Positions 1 to 10,877 of a stretch of 64,000 nt of DNA are shown one piece after another. The position numbers and the translations under genes are program-made. The stretch spans positions 67,001 to 131,000 of the forward strand of contig JAOTOL010001072.1 of NCBI GenBank assembly GCA_034440575.1, given 5' to 3'. This stretch comes from Imbricaverruca yamaguchii (taxonomy: Eukaryota > Arthropoda > Thecostraca > Neoverrucidae). A model generated the notes under the pieces. The model ran no database searches. It was not told the DNA's origin and worked only from the letters and a program-made list of their open reading frames with translations. Within the stretch, counting starts at the first letter, position 1, and every line of letters begins with the position of its first letter.

Positions 1-780
1 TTATTTTGACATGAAGGTCATCACATGGTTTCCTGGAAAAAATTGATATCCAGTCTTCTCAGCATTAATAGATAATTTGTTGGTATGAAACCATGTAATT
101 ATTTTGGGTATTACCTCATTTACTTTACTTTGTAATTCAGGATTATCATGAGCTGTAATAGTTACGGCAGTGTCGTCTGCAAATAGGTAAAAGCTAGCCA
201 AATTGGAAACATTGCAGAGATCGTTAATGTATAAAGTGAATAGCAGAGGTCCAAGAATCGAACCTTGAGGAACACCTTTTGTGATATGTAATGGTTGGGA
301 GATGATGTCATGTATCTTGGTTCCTTGAGATCTATTTGATAAGTATGAGGCTAACAGTTTATATATATTTCCTCTAAAGCCAATAAAGTTCAATTTTTGT
401 AACAAAATGCTGATGCTGACGGTGTCAAAAGCTTTTTTACATCAAGATACAGAGTACAAACTAATTTATTATTTACAAGGGATTTAGTTACTTCGTTATG
501 CATCAGAGCAATTGGCATGTATGCGCTGTGTTTTTTTTCTGAAGCCGAATTGCAATGGGTGCATGATATTATTTTCATTTAGAAATGATGATACCCGAAA
601 GTGTATTAATCTTTCCAGTACTTTCGAAAATATTGGTAGCAAAGAGATTGGCCTATAATTAGTAAAGTTATTATTTTCCCCTGCTTTATATACAGGAAAT
701 ATAACTGCAGATTAATCTATCAGGGAATATTGCAGTGTTCAGACAAAGATTAAAGAAATATGTTAGATGTTGCAAAATAC
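1..780 (-). pseudogene. Reverse transcriptase relic of LINE A copy 1
   Basis: This encodes the palm region of a LINE reverse transcriptase, which copies element RNA at a nicked genomic target. Visible motifs are GVPQGSILGPLL (codons around 240-285) and the catalytic FADD at 172-183, followed by the K-L-S-I-N thumb-side motif. The frame covering 1-405 is open to the window edge. The preceding part (390-578, with FRKKHSAY-like and YLDVKK residues) is in another frame. The break is in the T6 run at 433-438, where one base is missing relative to the expected D-V-K-K-A-F-D reading. Sequence from 579 to 780 has LINE character but carries stops. The gene is partial because the window ends inside it. 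Confidence 0.85.
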
Positions 781-782
781 TT

Positions 783-1196
783 CTATATGTTCCAATCAAA
801 ATTTTTTGTACTAATTTTATCCATACCTCCACCAACAGGGTTTAAAGTCTTAATAATGTCTTCAATCTGAGCATCATTAACAGAAGGAATATTGTTAATG
901 CTTGCATAATTAGGCTGTGTAAGATAATTTAATGGACTGATGTGTGTCGCAGGTATTTTTGTTTCCAACTCACTACCTATCGTTGAAAAAAATGTATTAA
1001 ATTTATCAGGTATTTGTTCATCTACACAGGTAGTCCCAGAGTTATCAGCAAAACACATTGGAGGAACTGTTTGCAATTCATTTTTGTTGATAATTTCATT
1101 AAAATACTTCCATGTTTTTTTGCCATGACCTTTGCTATCCTGAAATGCCCTCTTGTAATATAATCGTTTCGCATCCCTAAGCACATTGCAAAGCAA
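783..1196 (-). pseudogene. Endonuclease-RT linker of LINE A copy 1, left piece
   Basis: This open stretch encodes residues such as RDAKRLYYKRAFQDS and KKTWKYFNEIINK, typical of the linker between endonuclease and reverse transcriptase in LINE ORF2. The predicted minus-strand frame starts at 1244, but its first residues come from the inserted C1 element. True LINE A sequence begins at 1196 with L-L-C-N-V-L-R-D. The matching upstream half lies at 4583-4850, beyond the insertion. No catalytic residues are expected in this segment. Confidence 0.8.
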
Positions 1197-1457
1197 GGAA
1201 GTAGGAAAAGAGGAGTGGTGACATCCATCCTCCCTATGGTCCATGCAAGCATGGAGTGGTATTCGAGGGCCATTGGGCTCAATACCAGGGTGGCCAACAT
1301 TTGTAAGGAGCTTGGGGTGCAGTTCTTGGATTTGTGGGGGGAGTTTTGGGGGAGGACGGAGATGTTTGCTTTAGATGGATTACATCTGAGCAAGAGAGGA
1401 GTGGAATTGCTCAGCAATAGGTATGAGGAGGCTCTCAACAGGAAACAGGGAAACTAG
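1197..1457 (+). pseudogene. ORF1 C-terminal fragment with SGNH-esterase end (C1)
   Basis: The frame is open from the first base of the insertion at 1197 to the TAG at 1455-1457. The protein has a SILPMV strand, then LGVQFLDLWGEFWGR, then DGLHLSKRGVELLS. The D-G-L-H-L-S block matches the D-x-x-H catalytic pair of SGNH/GDSL hydrolases as found in CR1-clade ORF1 proteins. The nucleophile-serine block and any zinc finger upstream are missing through 5' truncation. The esterase of these ORF1 proteins is thought to help handle lipid-bound RNP, but its exact role is unsettled. ORF2 is open in the +2 frame before this stop, so the two frames overlap or abut. Confidence 0.75.
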
Positions 1458-1501
1458 GCAGGACATGGGGGGATGTAGCTGATAAAGAGAGAAGCATAGC
1501 A

Positions 1502-2251
1502 AGCAATGGAAGGAATAATTTATCATGTTTTTATGTCAATGCCAGAAGTGTTAGGAACAAAATTGGGGAACTGCATGCATATATGTTGTCTGAACAGCTA
1601 GATTTGGTGTGCATAACAGAAGCATGGGTTAACGAAAGCATGTTTGGAGACAACTTGCAAGAATTTGAATTGACAGGCTACAACATGCATGCCTATCAAA
1701 GAGAGGCAAGGATAGGAGGTGGCATTCTCTTGTATGTTAGGCAAGTAATGAAATGTCATTCCATAGAGGATGGAGTACATAGTGCAGGAGTAGAATCTTT
1801 GTGGTTAGATATAATTCTGAAGAATGGAACAAAATTTAGGATTGGGGCATTCTATAGACCTCCAGACCAGAATGAAAACACTGACAGGCTGATGCAGGAA
1901 GAGATAAGTAGGAGAGTACAGGAGAGAACTATTTTGTTGGGGGATTTCAACATAGCAGGATTGGGAAACAAAACAATAGGTGTAAGCAAATCAGAAAGAT
2001 GTTTCATGGCTTGTTTTGAGGACAATTTCTTCTTTCAAATGGTACACGAGCCTACAAGGGAAAATAAAATATTAGATCTAGTGCTTACTAATGAGGAAAA
2101 TTTTGTGCAAAATGTTAACGTAGGAGAGACCTTTGGTAATAGTGATCACAACATTATACGCTTCTCATTATATGTTGGAAGGGTAGCAACCAACAGAACA
2201 ATGATTCCGAATTTTACAAAGGGAATTACAGTGAGTTCAGGAGCTTCCTAA
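1502..2251 (+). pseudogene. APE-type endonuclease domain of C1 ORF2
   Basis: This is the N-terminal part of ORF2, which nicks target DNA to prime reverse transcription. The reading frame is open from at least 1442. The first ATG-initiated reading starts at 1583, but the domain clearly begins earlier, with FYVNARSVRNK at about 1529-1561. Motifs in order are N-A-R-S, ITEAW (catalytic Glu, about 1613-1627), GAFYRPP (about 1846-1866), LLGDFN (about 1936-1953), DLVLTN and SDHNIIRF (about 2140-2163). The frame is lost near 2215-2220. Beyond that point the correct reading (S-E-F-R-S-F-L-S-E-I-N-W) continues in another frame, so 2220-2251 here is out-of-frame. Confidence 0.85.
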
Positions 2252-2274
2252 GTGAAATTAATTGGGAAGTCATA

Positions 2275-4299
2275 TTGAATGGCTTAGATGCTTATGAAAT
2301 GTGGACAATGATACAAGATAAGCTATTTCAGGGTCAGGATAGGTTCATTCCCAGTAGGCAAATTAGATCAAACAGGGTTAAGCACCCTTCGTGGCTGACT
2401 AGGGAAGTTAAGCAATTACTGGACTCAAAGAAACAAGCATTCAAGAAACTAAAAGATACTAACTCTGGGTTAAACCTAGAATCATATAGAATAGCTAGAA
2501 ATAAAGTTAGGAGGTGTGTTAGAGCATCTAAATGACTTGCTGAAATCAACTTTGCTCGAGAATGTTCAGCAGGTAATGCTAAGAGATTCTTTAGCTTCTA
2601 TAAATTTAAGGCTAAAAAGTGTAGTGTAGGACCGCTGGAGGTAGATGGGGAAATAGTGGTTGATGATTGCGACATTGTGGAATCCCTAAGCAAGCAATTC
2701 TCATCAGTCTTCACTAAAGATAATTCTGGTACAATAGGAACATCTGTAGGCCATGCCATGGCAGGTGATATGCTGGAGGATCTTACAATAACTACAGAAG
2801 CCGTAGAGAAGCAGTTGCAGAATATAAAACCTAATAAAGCTTCCGGAACAGATGAAATATATGCTAGGATCTTAGTAGAGTGTGCTAAAGCTTTAGCAAC
2901 TCCCCTAGGTATCATTTTCAGGCGATCTATGGAGTATTCAGAAGTACCTGAAGATTGGAGAAATGCAAGTGTAGTACCAATTTTCAAAAAGGGAAATAGG
3001 AAGAGTGTAGGAAACTACAGGCCAGTCAGTTTGACCTCATTAGTTTGCAAAGTACTAGAAAAGCTGGTTAAACAGAATGTTCAGATTCATCTTGATAGGC
3101 ACAACCTTTTAAGGGATACTCAACATGGATTTCGATCTCAAAGGTCTTGTTTAACTAACCTATTGGAGTTCATTGAGTATGTTACCAAAGAAGTAGACAA
3201 TGAAAGCAGGATGGATGTTGTGTACTTGGACTTTAGCAAAGCTTTTGATAAAGTTCCACATGGAAGGTTAATTCATCAATTACAACAACATGGGATTGTA
3301 GGAAAAGTTCTACATTGGATTGAAGCATGGTTGCAGGGAAGGAAACAAAGGGTAGTATTGAATGGATGTAAATCTGGTTGGAAAGATGTTCTGAGTGGAG
3401 TGCCACAGGGCTCTGTTCTAGGGCCCCTCCTCTTTATCATCTTTGTGAACAACATTGAAGTAGGGCTGAGGAATAGAGTGTTCAAATTTGCTGATGACAT
3501 CAAGCTGGTAGGAGTGGCTAACAGCAGAGATCAATCTAGTAATATTCAACTAGATTTGGACGACCTAAAAGAGTGGGCTGATCAATGGCAGATGACTTTC
3601 AACTATGATAAGTGTAAGGTTATGCATATAGGGTCTGCAGGCGAGACATTCAGTTATAAAATGGGAGGGAGGGAACTGGATGTTATTGAAGAGGAAAGGG
3701 ACTTAGGTGTGTTGGTCTCAAAAGACCTTAAAGCAGAAAAACAATGTATCTCAGCTAGAAATAGGGCACTCAGAATGCTGGGACTCATTAATAGAAGTGT
3801 GAAATATAAGAGCAGGGAAGTCATGAAAAAGCTGTACTTAGCATATGTGCGGCCCCACTTGGAGTACTCTGTACAAGCATGGAGCCCCTACCTAGAAAAG
3901 GATATAGATATGTTAGAAAGAGTCCAGCGCAAAGCCACTAGACTCGTCAGTGGATTAAGTAACTTAGAATATGGAGAAAGGCTTAATGCATTAGATATGT
4001 ACTCACTCAAGTATAGGAGATTAAGGGGAGACATGATTGAAATGTACAAAATTGTTAGAGGGCTAGATCAGGTCAATTTGAATGATGCTCTGCAGTTTAG
4101 AGTATCCCATAGGGGTCATCAATTCAGGTTAGACAAAATGAGGTGCAGGACAGTTAAACGACAACAGGTCTTCAGTCAAAGGGTTGTTGACCAATGGAAT
4201 AGGCTGCCTGCTGATGCAGTGGGGAGTCCCTCATTGAATGTCTTTAAAAGTAGGGTGGATAAATTTTTTAGACAGGAAAATGTTGTTTTTGAATTCTAA
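2275..4299 (+). pseudogene. Reverse transcriptase part of C1 ORF2, one in-frame stop
   Basis: One frame carries the linker and complete reverse transcriptase of a CR1-like LINE, interrupted only by a TGA at 2533-2535. Visible motifs are NKASGTDEIYAR (about 2833-2868), PIFKKGNRKSVGNYRPVSL (2980-3035), YLDFSKAFDKVPH (3223-3261), GVPQGSVLGPLLF (3397-3435) and catalytic FADD (3487-3498). Downstream are RDLGVLVS and YVRPHLEYSVQAWSP. The C-terminal tail ends in the WNRLPADAV block common to this LINE group. The longest uninterrupted piece is 547 codons from 2656. The stop at 4297-4299 looks natural. Confidence 0.92.
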
Positions 4300-4582
4300 C
4301 TTGTGATGCATGGGATATTGAGTATTTTCACTAGCTATATAGGGTATAACATTATGCTAGTATTATGTTGTACTATATGGGGTGTACCTAGCAGTGGATT
4401 TGGCAACTTCCTTTGCGATGTCATACTGATGAGATTGGCTGTGGTGGCACAGGTGGAGGGATTGCATGGGTTTGGAATTGATAGGTGTGAACATGTACTT
4501 TCTAATATCTTCTAGACAGGCTTGACCCAGATGGGCCCTTGTGGCCCTTATTAAGCCTTAACACTTTATGACTTTATGACAT
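4300..4582 (+). other. C1 3' UTR and 8-bp repeat tail
   Basis: This is the non-coding 3' end of C1. It contains a G/C-rich element, GGGCCCTTGTGGCCC, near 4533-4547. The B-family copies carry a related GGGCCCTTCTTGG block beside a similar TTGTGGCTC block in their 3' ends. The tail is two units of ACTTTATG ending at 4580. In CR1-clade LINEs such short 3' repeats are thought to be the template-priming end. Confidence 0.7.
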
Positions 4583-5713
4583 CTTCCTATACATTTTGTA
4601 TTTATTTTCATTCAGTAAAATGTTATTCCTAATATATTGTGCATATAGTTTATTTTTTGTATTTATTGAACACAGAAGTGCAGGGGTTACCCATGGTTTA
4701 ATTGGATTCTTTCTTCTACTGGGTGTAAAAGTTTTAGATAATTTTTTATACCTGTTTCATAAGCCTTAATAAGTTTGTTGCATGCTTGATTAGCATCAGT
4801 CTCATCTTGAAAGGCTTCCAAGGTAATAATGAGGTGATCATTTAATTCACTGATTTTGTTCTTATCAAAGACTGTCACTGAATGTCTTGTTATAGTTGTG
4901 CTTTGAATTAATGACAGATTAAGAAAAACTGGAAAATGATCCGATAAATCATGAAGTAGAATTCCTGAAGTGTTCACGACATTAACATCATTTATAAATA
5001 TATTATCCAAAAGGGCATCAGAATTATTAGAAATCCGGGTCGCTTTCGAGATGGTTGGGAAAAATCCATAGGAATTTAACATATTCATAAAACTAAGTGT
5101 GGGTTTATCAGAGTGATATTTCAAAAGATTGTAATTGAAGTCCCCTGCTATGACACATGTACACTTAGTGTTTTCCAATGAATCAAGTATTTTTTTACAA
5201 GTAGTCCATAAATAAAGTATGGCTCAGGTTTGGAGGTCTATATATTTCCCCCACTAGGAATCTCTTTGCTGGTACAACCAACTTCATTTTGATTTCCAGA
5301 AAACTTGTCTCAAAATGATCACTCTCCAGGTCTTTTCTTTCCCTAGCCTAATATCTATTACTTACATATATTGGTGTACCTCCACCTTCACCTTCTTTTC
5401 TACTAGATGCAAAAAGATTATAATTTTTTAGACTAAAGTATTGCTCTAAATATTTTTTCAACCATGTCTCTGACGCACAAATAACTGACCAATCAACTTC
5501 AAAATTTGTTAGAAGATTAATAACATCATCAAATTTATTCTTGAGGGACCTTGCATTGATATGAAGTACTGAGAACCCAACATTCAAGTTAAGTGGTTGA
5601 GGTAATGAATAATATTTACACTGTGACAGTATATGTTCATGAGGAGGGTATTTATCACTCAAATCATTCCCTAGCAACTCCAATGTAGCTCCTTCAAGTT
5701 TAAGCCCACTCAT
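4583..5713 (-). pseudogene. Endonuclease domain of LINE A copy 1
   Basis: Minus-strand reading from 5713 shows VLHINARSLKNK, then ICASETWL (catalytic Glu), a broken stretch with EIYRPPN near 5235-5255, then IAGDFNYNLL (about 5120-5150), LLDNIF and LSDHFPVF (about 4925-4950). These are the ordered motifs of APE-type LINE endonucleases. The 5348-5713 and 4687-5178 pieces are joined through frameshifts and stops near 5170-5350. The frame then passes through P-W-V-T-P-A-L-L and K-N-K-L-Y of the linker to the break at 4583. The start at 5713 (M-S-G-L-K-L-E) is only a plausible ORF2 start. Confidence 0.8.
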
Positions 5714-7967
5714 TAGTCAGGGAATGAGCCAACTGGAAATGGTGATTAGTTCTGGAAATGGAAAACTTGGAATAATAATTGTGCATGAACAATGAGCTGG
5801 AACACAAAATGGACCATGAATGATTGGAAAGTAAACTGGAAAAAGGAAATTAGAGGTAAAGCTCACACCATTAAGAATCATAGTTAGACAAACAAATCTA
5901 GATAGTTTTATGCTTAAATAAGATGATAGAGGAGCAAGGATTCTATTGCAAGTGAAAGGAACACTTGCCAGGACCATGTGTGGGAAGTTGTCAACTATCC
6001 CTGCAGCAGTAAACTTCAGGAACACCAGTTGGTCCACGACACCCCTCCCTTCCTAGGCAGCAATTTACAATTTAATGACAATAACATCTCCAGGCAGCAT
6101 GCTCTCTCATGTCAACATAATGGCAGATTAATACATGTTCAATGTTCAAAATAAAACAAAAAAATATCAGATTGAAATGATTATAAGCAATTCAGCAAAC
6201 TAGCTGCCTTCTGTTGTATTAACTTGCCAAGAACATCAACTGATGATGATCACATATTCAGAAAGAATAATCATTAACTAATTGCATTGCATGTTAGTCA
6301 AAGGTCATTGCAATATTGTTCATTCAAGCTGTGATTTTACAATAAACATTTACCTTCAGTTAATTTTATATGAAACTTTTATCATGTTAAGGTTCCAATT
6401 ACTAGTCTTCCTGTTGATCCAGGGACCAGGGAGCAGCATTGCCATGGTTTTTTATGGTCAATCATCTTTCATAACATATGGTACAGATGGATAGTTGTAA
6501 TACATGCATGCTATTGCAGTCTCATACAATCCCAGCCTCAAGTTATTGCAAGCTTGACATGATATGATCAAATTCATCAAGTTGATGATTGCTTTGAAAT
6601 TAAAAAGTGCACAAGTGTATAAGCCCCCAGTGTCCAGGTTAAACTATTAAAACTGGTGCTTTTCAGCAACCCACATACATGCATACGCACATTGTATGTA
6701 CCGAAGTTGGTCCAATAGCACAATGGCAGACCAATCCGGTACCAGCCTGGGTTTTGATGCAAGTGAAATGTCACATTGATCACCCAGAAGTATGAAGTCA
6801 AGCAAGCATTAAAAACTTGTACCAGTGAGGAAGTAAAACATCACTGTTGGCATTTGGGTAGCAGTGTATGCCTGCATTCACACCAATTGAAGGTGCAGCA
6901 TTCACAGAATGCTCCTCTGCCTCTCCAAAATGTCATGAAAGCATACTGACCAACACTCCAACCCTGAACAACCCGCTCTACCTGACCCTGACACAGGGAG
7001 GCTTAGTATCAGTGCATTACATCTGATTAAAATCAGCTTAATATGTAATATGTGCGCAGACACTGTATCATCCTTGAACGGACATTTTGAATCAAGAGAT
7101 AATATTCATTTCTTGAATATTAATTTTGATTTATGGTTCGTTTCATCTTGAATGAATAATTAATATTGATTTTGTGCAAAAGGACGGTAAGGCATGTAAT
7201 CTTATATTGTGCAAGTTCCTGGCATTCTATTTATTGTAGATTTACTACCTTCCTGAATTTAAAAGCTGATGCATAGCTGCCCCAGGGAGGGAGGGGAAGC
7301 TGCTGACATCCGATGCCAATTGGTACTAGTCAACTGTGTTATTGTATTGCTATAAGGGATAATTAGAAGCAACAGTTGATTGTACTAATGTAAATGTTAT
7401 TTTTAAGTGTAACTGCTGCTTAGTTATCTGTTCAAATAATGCAGTAGATACTCTGATATAATTATTTTTGTTTCTGTAGCTAGGTGTTCACATAGGAAGG
7501 CCTGAAATGAGCAGTGAGGTTGGTATCTGGGTAGTTAGGTAACCTGCACTACCCAGGGGGTAGGACTTGGGTCTGATGCTTGGTAAGTTGGTATTGAGCC
7601 AGGTACCAGGTATATAGGTAAATAGATACTATATCTTTGACACAATGTTTACACAATGCATATTGAGGTAAAAAATATGCACATGCCCACATAGTAAGTG
7701 TACCTACCAGGCACACCCACCCAGGCATGCACATATGCATAGATATGCCGAATCTGCACTCCACCGCACACAAACATATACACATATATATATAAATATA
7801 TACACATATACTCATACATACATATATAATAGAATACAGAGTCAGGAATCAAATGCCAAATCCAATATCCACGTCCAACCTAGCCACCTAAGATGTCAAC
7901 CACTATAAAGTTTGCCTAAATTTCAGTTTCTGCCCAAAAATAATTTTCAACATTGTTGTCCTAACTG
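5714..7967. other. AT-rich stretch without a recognisable gene
   Basis: No supported gene is seen in these 2.25 kb. Open frames are short (under 110 codons) and show no known motif. A CA/TA-rich microsatellite lies at about 7765-7830. The stretch lies between the ORF2 relic (ending at 5713) and the ORF1 relic (7968-8942), both minus strand. It may therefore be an insertion between two halves of one LINE, but nothing in the sequence proves that. Confidence 0.5.
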
Positions 7968-8942
7968 CTACTTATTCTTATTTTTTGTTCCTGGATTTTC
8001 CACTCTGGCTAGGAATTCTCCTGGAGGATTGATTTTCAGTTGAGGCAGGTTAGTCTGAGTCATCACTGATGTCAGTTGGATGACAAGAGAGAGAGCAGGG
8101 CTCTTATTTTTATTGGAAGCTCCCTTCGATTTTGTGCTTGTTTTTCTGTTGTTTCTAGATGTATCATGCATCTGTCTTTCACAGGCCTCCTGATCAGTAA
8201 CCACTACCTCTCCTGTGGCTGTCACAACATTTTGTTCCTCCTTTGTTTCTTTGGTGTCAGTTGACTCAATTGCAACATTTCTAACATTCATCTGAATTGC
8301 CTGGGTCTCATGATTCACCTTAGGTGTCACCTCTGTTGATGTGGATGTTAATTTCTCTGTCTCAGCAGAGGACTGCTTTTTTCCTTTTCTGATTGCTTCC
8401 TCATAAGTATTCGGCTTGTTACAGTGGCCTCCCCAATCAAGATGCTGGGCATGTCTTTGTTTTTTTTTACAGACATTTCCACCTTGGGTGAAGTAGGTGG
8501 CTAGCTTGCCCTCACGTCTCAGTTTTGCACACTTCGAAACAATTGCCATCTTGTCTTGGGTGAGAGATTCATGAATAAACAATCCCCTTTTTGAGAGATC
8601 TTTTGGTACCCTATTCCTGTAAATTGCCTCCCTTACTTCTTTGTTGTTAAATCTAACGATAATGCTATCTTTGTTTCATAGCCAGTGAACAGTGTTTATG
8701 CACCAAGATGGAAACTGGATGCCTGTATGAAAGAAAATGAGGTGCATGGCTTCCTCTCGCAAATTTTTTCCAGGTCTGATGGACAATTTCCCCCTGAGGA
8801 TGAGGCAATCTTGCCGGGTGTAATTTTCAGCAGCTTCAGCTTGTTTCTTTGCTAACTTGACTATGCCTTCCAATTTATCAATTCTAGCCTGTTGCTTTTC
8901 CACCAACTGTTTGAGGAGCTCAAAACTTCCCTGCTGAGACAT
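7968..8942 (-). pseudogene. LINE ORF1 protein relic (coiled coil plus RRM-like)
   Basis: This is a 324-codon minus-strand frame interrupted by a single TGA at 8676-8678; the pieces on either side are in the same frame. The N-terminus (from the ATG at 8940-8942) is a heptad-rich coiled coil (LLKQLVEKQQARIDKLEG). It is followed by an E-N-Y-T-R-Q-D-C-L-I-L-R-G strand, then after the stop SIIVRFNNKEVREAIYRNR and LFIHESLTQ. That order (coiled coil, RRM-like fold, C-terminal basic domain) is the usual layout of RNA-binding ORF1 proteins of many LINEs. The C-terminal 130 residues are Ser/Thr/Lys-rich and lack known domains. It could be the ORF1 of LINE A, which has the same orientation and lies downstream. 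Confidence 0.75.
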
Positions 8943-9267
8943 CCTATGCAGGTTTAGTCACTTCCCACTGTAATAATGTTTGACGTAGAATCCGCTTTTC
9001 CCCTAAAGATTTACTAACAATTCATAGATTTCAATAGAATACCTTGAAAAAGTAAATAACAATTGCCCACCACCAGCTACTACAGTACTAGGTAAATACT
9101 ACCGCACTACAGCAACAAGATATGGACAACTGAATTCACTAATGCATTCAGCAAGATACTCCCTGATGCACAGTCAGTCGGTTCGTTCCGCTCACGAGCA
9201 CCGGCAACGTCCGCCCGCCGTGACAGTTCGGAGCCGACTGCGAATCTTGATAAGGATGTTCCGGAAT
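8943..9267 (-). other. Possible LINE 5' leader with GC-rich end
   Basis: This is sequence upstream (minus sense) of the ORF1 relic. The part next to 9170-9250 is markedly richer in G, C and CpG than its surroundings, as in internal promoters at the 5' ends of full-length LINEs. It stops abruptly where the B1 repeat tail begins at 9268. The promoter role is inference only. Confidence 0.35.
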
Positions 9268-10625
9268 TAGACATAAAGACATAAAAGATTAGATTAGACA
9301 ACTATGAGACACAAAGGCCCTTCTTGGTTGCACTCTGTACACTGAACCAGTTGCCCACCAAATCTGTCAATCAGCCCTCCATGTAATACTGAAAATCAAG
9401 CCCTCTATTCTTATAATGATTGTCTATGCTGTATTTAAAGATGTTCAATGTGCTGCTACTGACCATGTTTTCTGGCAGCTGGTTCCAGTGTTCTAATACC
9501 CTGTTGGTGAAGAAAGTCTGCCTTAACCTTGTTTTGCTGTGGTTAACTTTAATTTTGAGTTTATGACCTCTAATTGCATCATTTCTGTTCAATTCAAACA
9601 TTTCCCCAAGATATCCCCTCTCCAGACCACGGACAAATTTAAAGACCTCGATGAGATCTCCTCTCAGCCCTCTATATCTAATTGAAAACATATTCAATTT
9701 CTTCAATCTTTCCTCATATGCCAAGTTGCTTATGCCATTAACCACTTTTGTAGCCCTCTTTTGTACTCTCTCTAAAAGCCAACAATCTGTTTCATAGCTA
9801 GGACACCAAGCTTGGATGAAGTATTCCAAATGTGGCCTGACATATGCACAGTAAAGCTTCCTGATGACTTCCTCACTTCTGTATGATACATTCCTATTTA
9901 TTGCCCCAAACATTCTCAGTGCCTTCCTTCTGGCTTCCTTGGTCTGTTCTGATGCCCCCAATTTTGTGTTTAGAATAACACCTAAATCCTTCTGTTGAGT
10001 CATTGATAGCACTTGACCACCCATCAAGTATGGAGCCTTCATATGCTGCTTACCTACATGCATGATTTTGCACTTATCAAAATTAAATTTCATTTGCTAT
10101 TCTTCGGACCACTTCACAAGTTCGTCTAAGTCTTTTTGCAGCGAGATATGCTCATCTTGACCTGTTATTGCCCTAAAGACCTTCAAATCACCCGCAAATT
10201 TCAAAACTTTACTGCTTAGGCCACTTTCAATGTTATTTACAACTATAATGAACAGTAGTGGCCCCAGTACTGACCCCTGGGGTCTCCACTAAGAACATTT
10301 TGCCATGATGACTTTGTACCATTTAGCATCACTCTTTGCTGTCTATCTGAAAGCCACAACACTATCCAATGTAAGATGCTACCTGCAATACCATGGGCCT
10401 GAAGCTGTATCATTAACCGTTTATGGGGTACCTTGTCAAAGGCCTTACTAAAGTCAAGATATGCTACATCAACCTGATTTCCCTTATCAACGTGTTCTGT
10501 GGCCAAGTTAAAAAAGTCCAAGAGATTTGTGAGACACGGTCGTCCTTTTCTAAACCCATGTTGAGTATCTTGAATCAATCTGATACTTTCCAGATAACTG
10601 ACTATTCTACCCTTGATAATTGATT
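9268..10625 (-). mobile_element. B1: 5'-truncated CR1-like LINE copy
   Basis: This is a minus-strand copy of a second CR1-like family. Its 3' end is at 9268 with two 8-bp units (AGACATAA on the plus strand), and coding similarity runs to about 10625. It is strongly alike, base by base, to B2 at 10884-12590, including the UTR around 9300-9390. It starts inside the reverse transcriptase. Right of 10625 the sequence changes to a LINE A fragment (10626-10877). Left of 9268 I do not recognise LINE A, so how B1 arrived here is unclear. Confidence 0.85.
9371..10578 (-). pseudogene. Reverse transcriptase relic of B1 with altered FADD
   Basis: Minus-strand reading gives QHGFRKGRPCLTNLLDF, AYLDFSKAFDKVPHKR, then a frameshift near 10280 in the GVPQGS region, where the reading degrades. 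The catalytic motif reads F-A-G-D instead of F-A-D-D (changed codon at 10190-10192). An in-frame TAG lies at 10097-10099, where B2 has a Trp codon. The rest (9371-10093) is open, with KDLGVILNTKLG, YVRPHLEYFIQAWCPSY and HWNQLPENM, the usual C-terminal half of this LINE group. It cannot make active enzyme. Confidence 0.88.
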
Positions 10626-10877
10626 GTATTGTTTTTGTAATTGTTTTATTGGACCTCGTTGTGTGGATTTCGATTTTTAATAAGCTTCTTACAAAGTTTG
10701 TTTTTACGATTTATGAAACATAATATGCTAGAGCTAATCCAGGCTTTCATTGGGGGTTTCCTCCTACTTAGGTAATTTTTTTTTGTAATAAGATGCATGA
10801 CGTCTTTATATGCTGAGAGAAAATCATTACATGCTATATTTGGGTCATTGTGCTGATTAAAATTATTCAACCTTGAT
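10626..10877 (-). pseudogene. LINE A copy 2, left piece (ORF2 linker)
   Basis: Minus-strand coding residues include NDPNIACNDFLSAYKDV and AWISSSILCFINRKNKL. They align by position with A copy 1 residues (D-A-N-Q-A-C-N-K-L-I-K-A-Y, and V-T-P-A-L-L-C-S-I-N-T-K-N-K-L) at 4640-4800. It is therefore another copy of the same LINE. It is cut on the right by B2 (target duplication at 10878-10883) and meets B1 on the left at 10625. The predicted frame reading to 10957 runs into B2 and is chimeric beyond 10883. Confidence 0.75.

Larger units (their letters stand above)
1197..4582 (+). mobile_element. C1: 5'-truncated CR1-like LINE inserted in LINE A
   Basis: This is a 3,386-bp plus-strand insertion. 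It begins inside ORF1 (end of an SGNH esterase domain), continues with an APE-type endonuclease and a reverse transcriptase, and ends with a short 3' UTR and about two copies of an 8-bp repeat (ACTTTATG) at 4563-4580. Esterase-bearing ORF1 and an 8-bp repeat tail are established features of the CR1 clade. Both edges are fixed by the host element, whose frame closes exactly across the gap. I see no target-site duplication. One frameshift and one stop break ORF2, so this copy is inactive, but it is much better preserved than its host, which fits a later arrival. Confidence 0.85.
1..5713 (-). mobile_element. LINE A, copy 1: old non-LTR retrotransposon split by a later insertion
   Basis: A minus-strand non-LTR retrotransposon runs off the left edge of the window and is present in two pieces, 1-1196 and 4583-5713. 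Read on the minus strand, the order is endonuclease (5713 to about 4850), linker (4850-4583, then 1196-783) and reverse transcriptase (about 780 to 1). The two pieces rejoin in one reading frame when 1197-4582 is removed: codons for M-Y-R-K end at 4583 and L-L-C-N-V begin at 1196. Frameshifts and stops make it a dead copy. The protein resembles jockey/L2/CR1-group LINEs with an APE-type endonuclease; I cannot fix the clade. The 5' limit near 5713 is where recognisable coding ends and may not be the true end. Confidence 0.85.
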
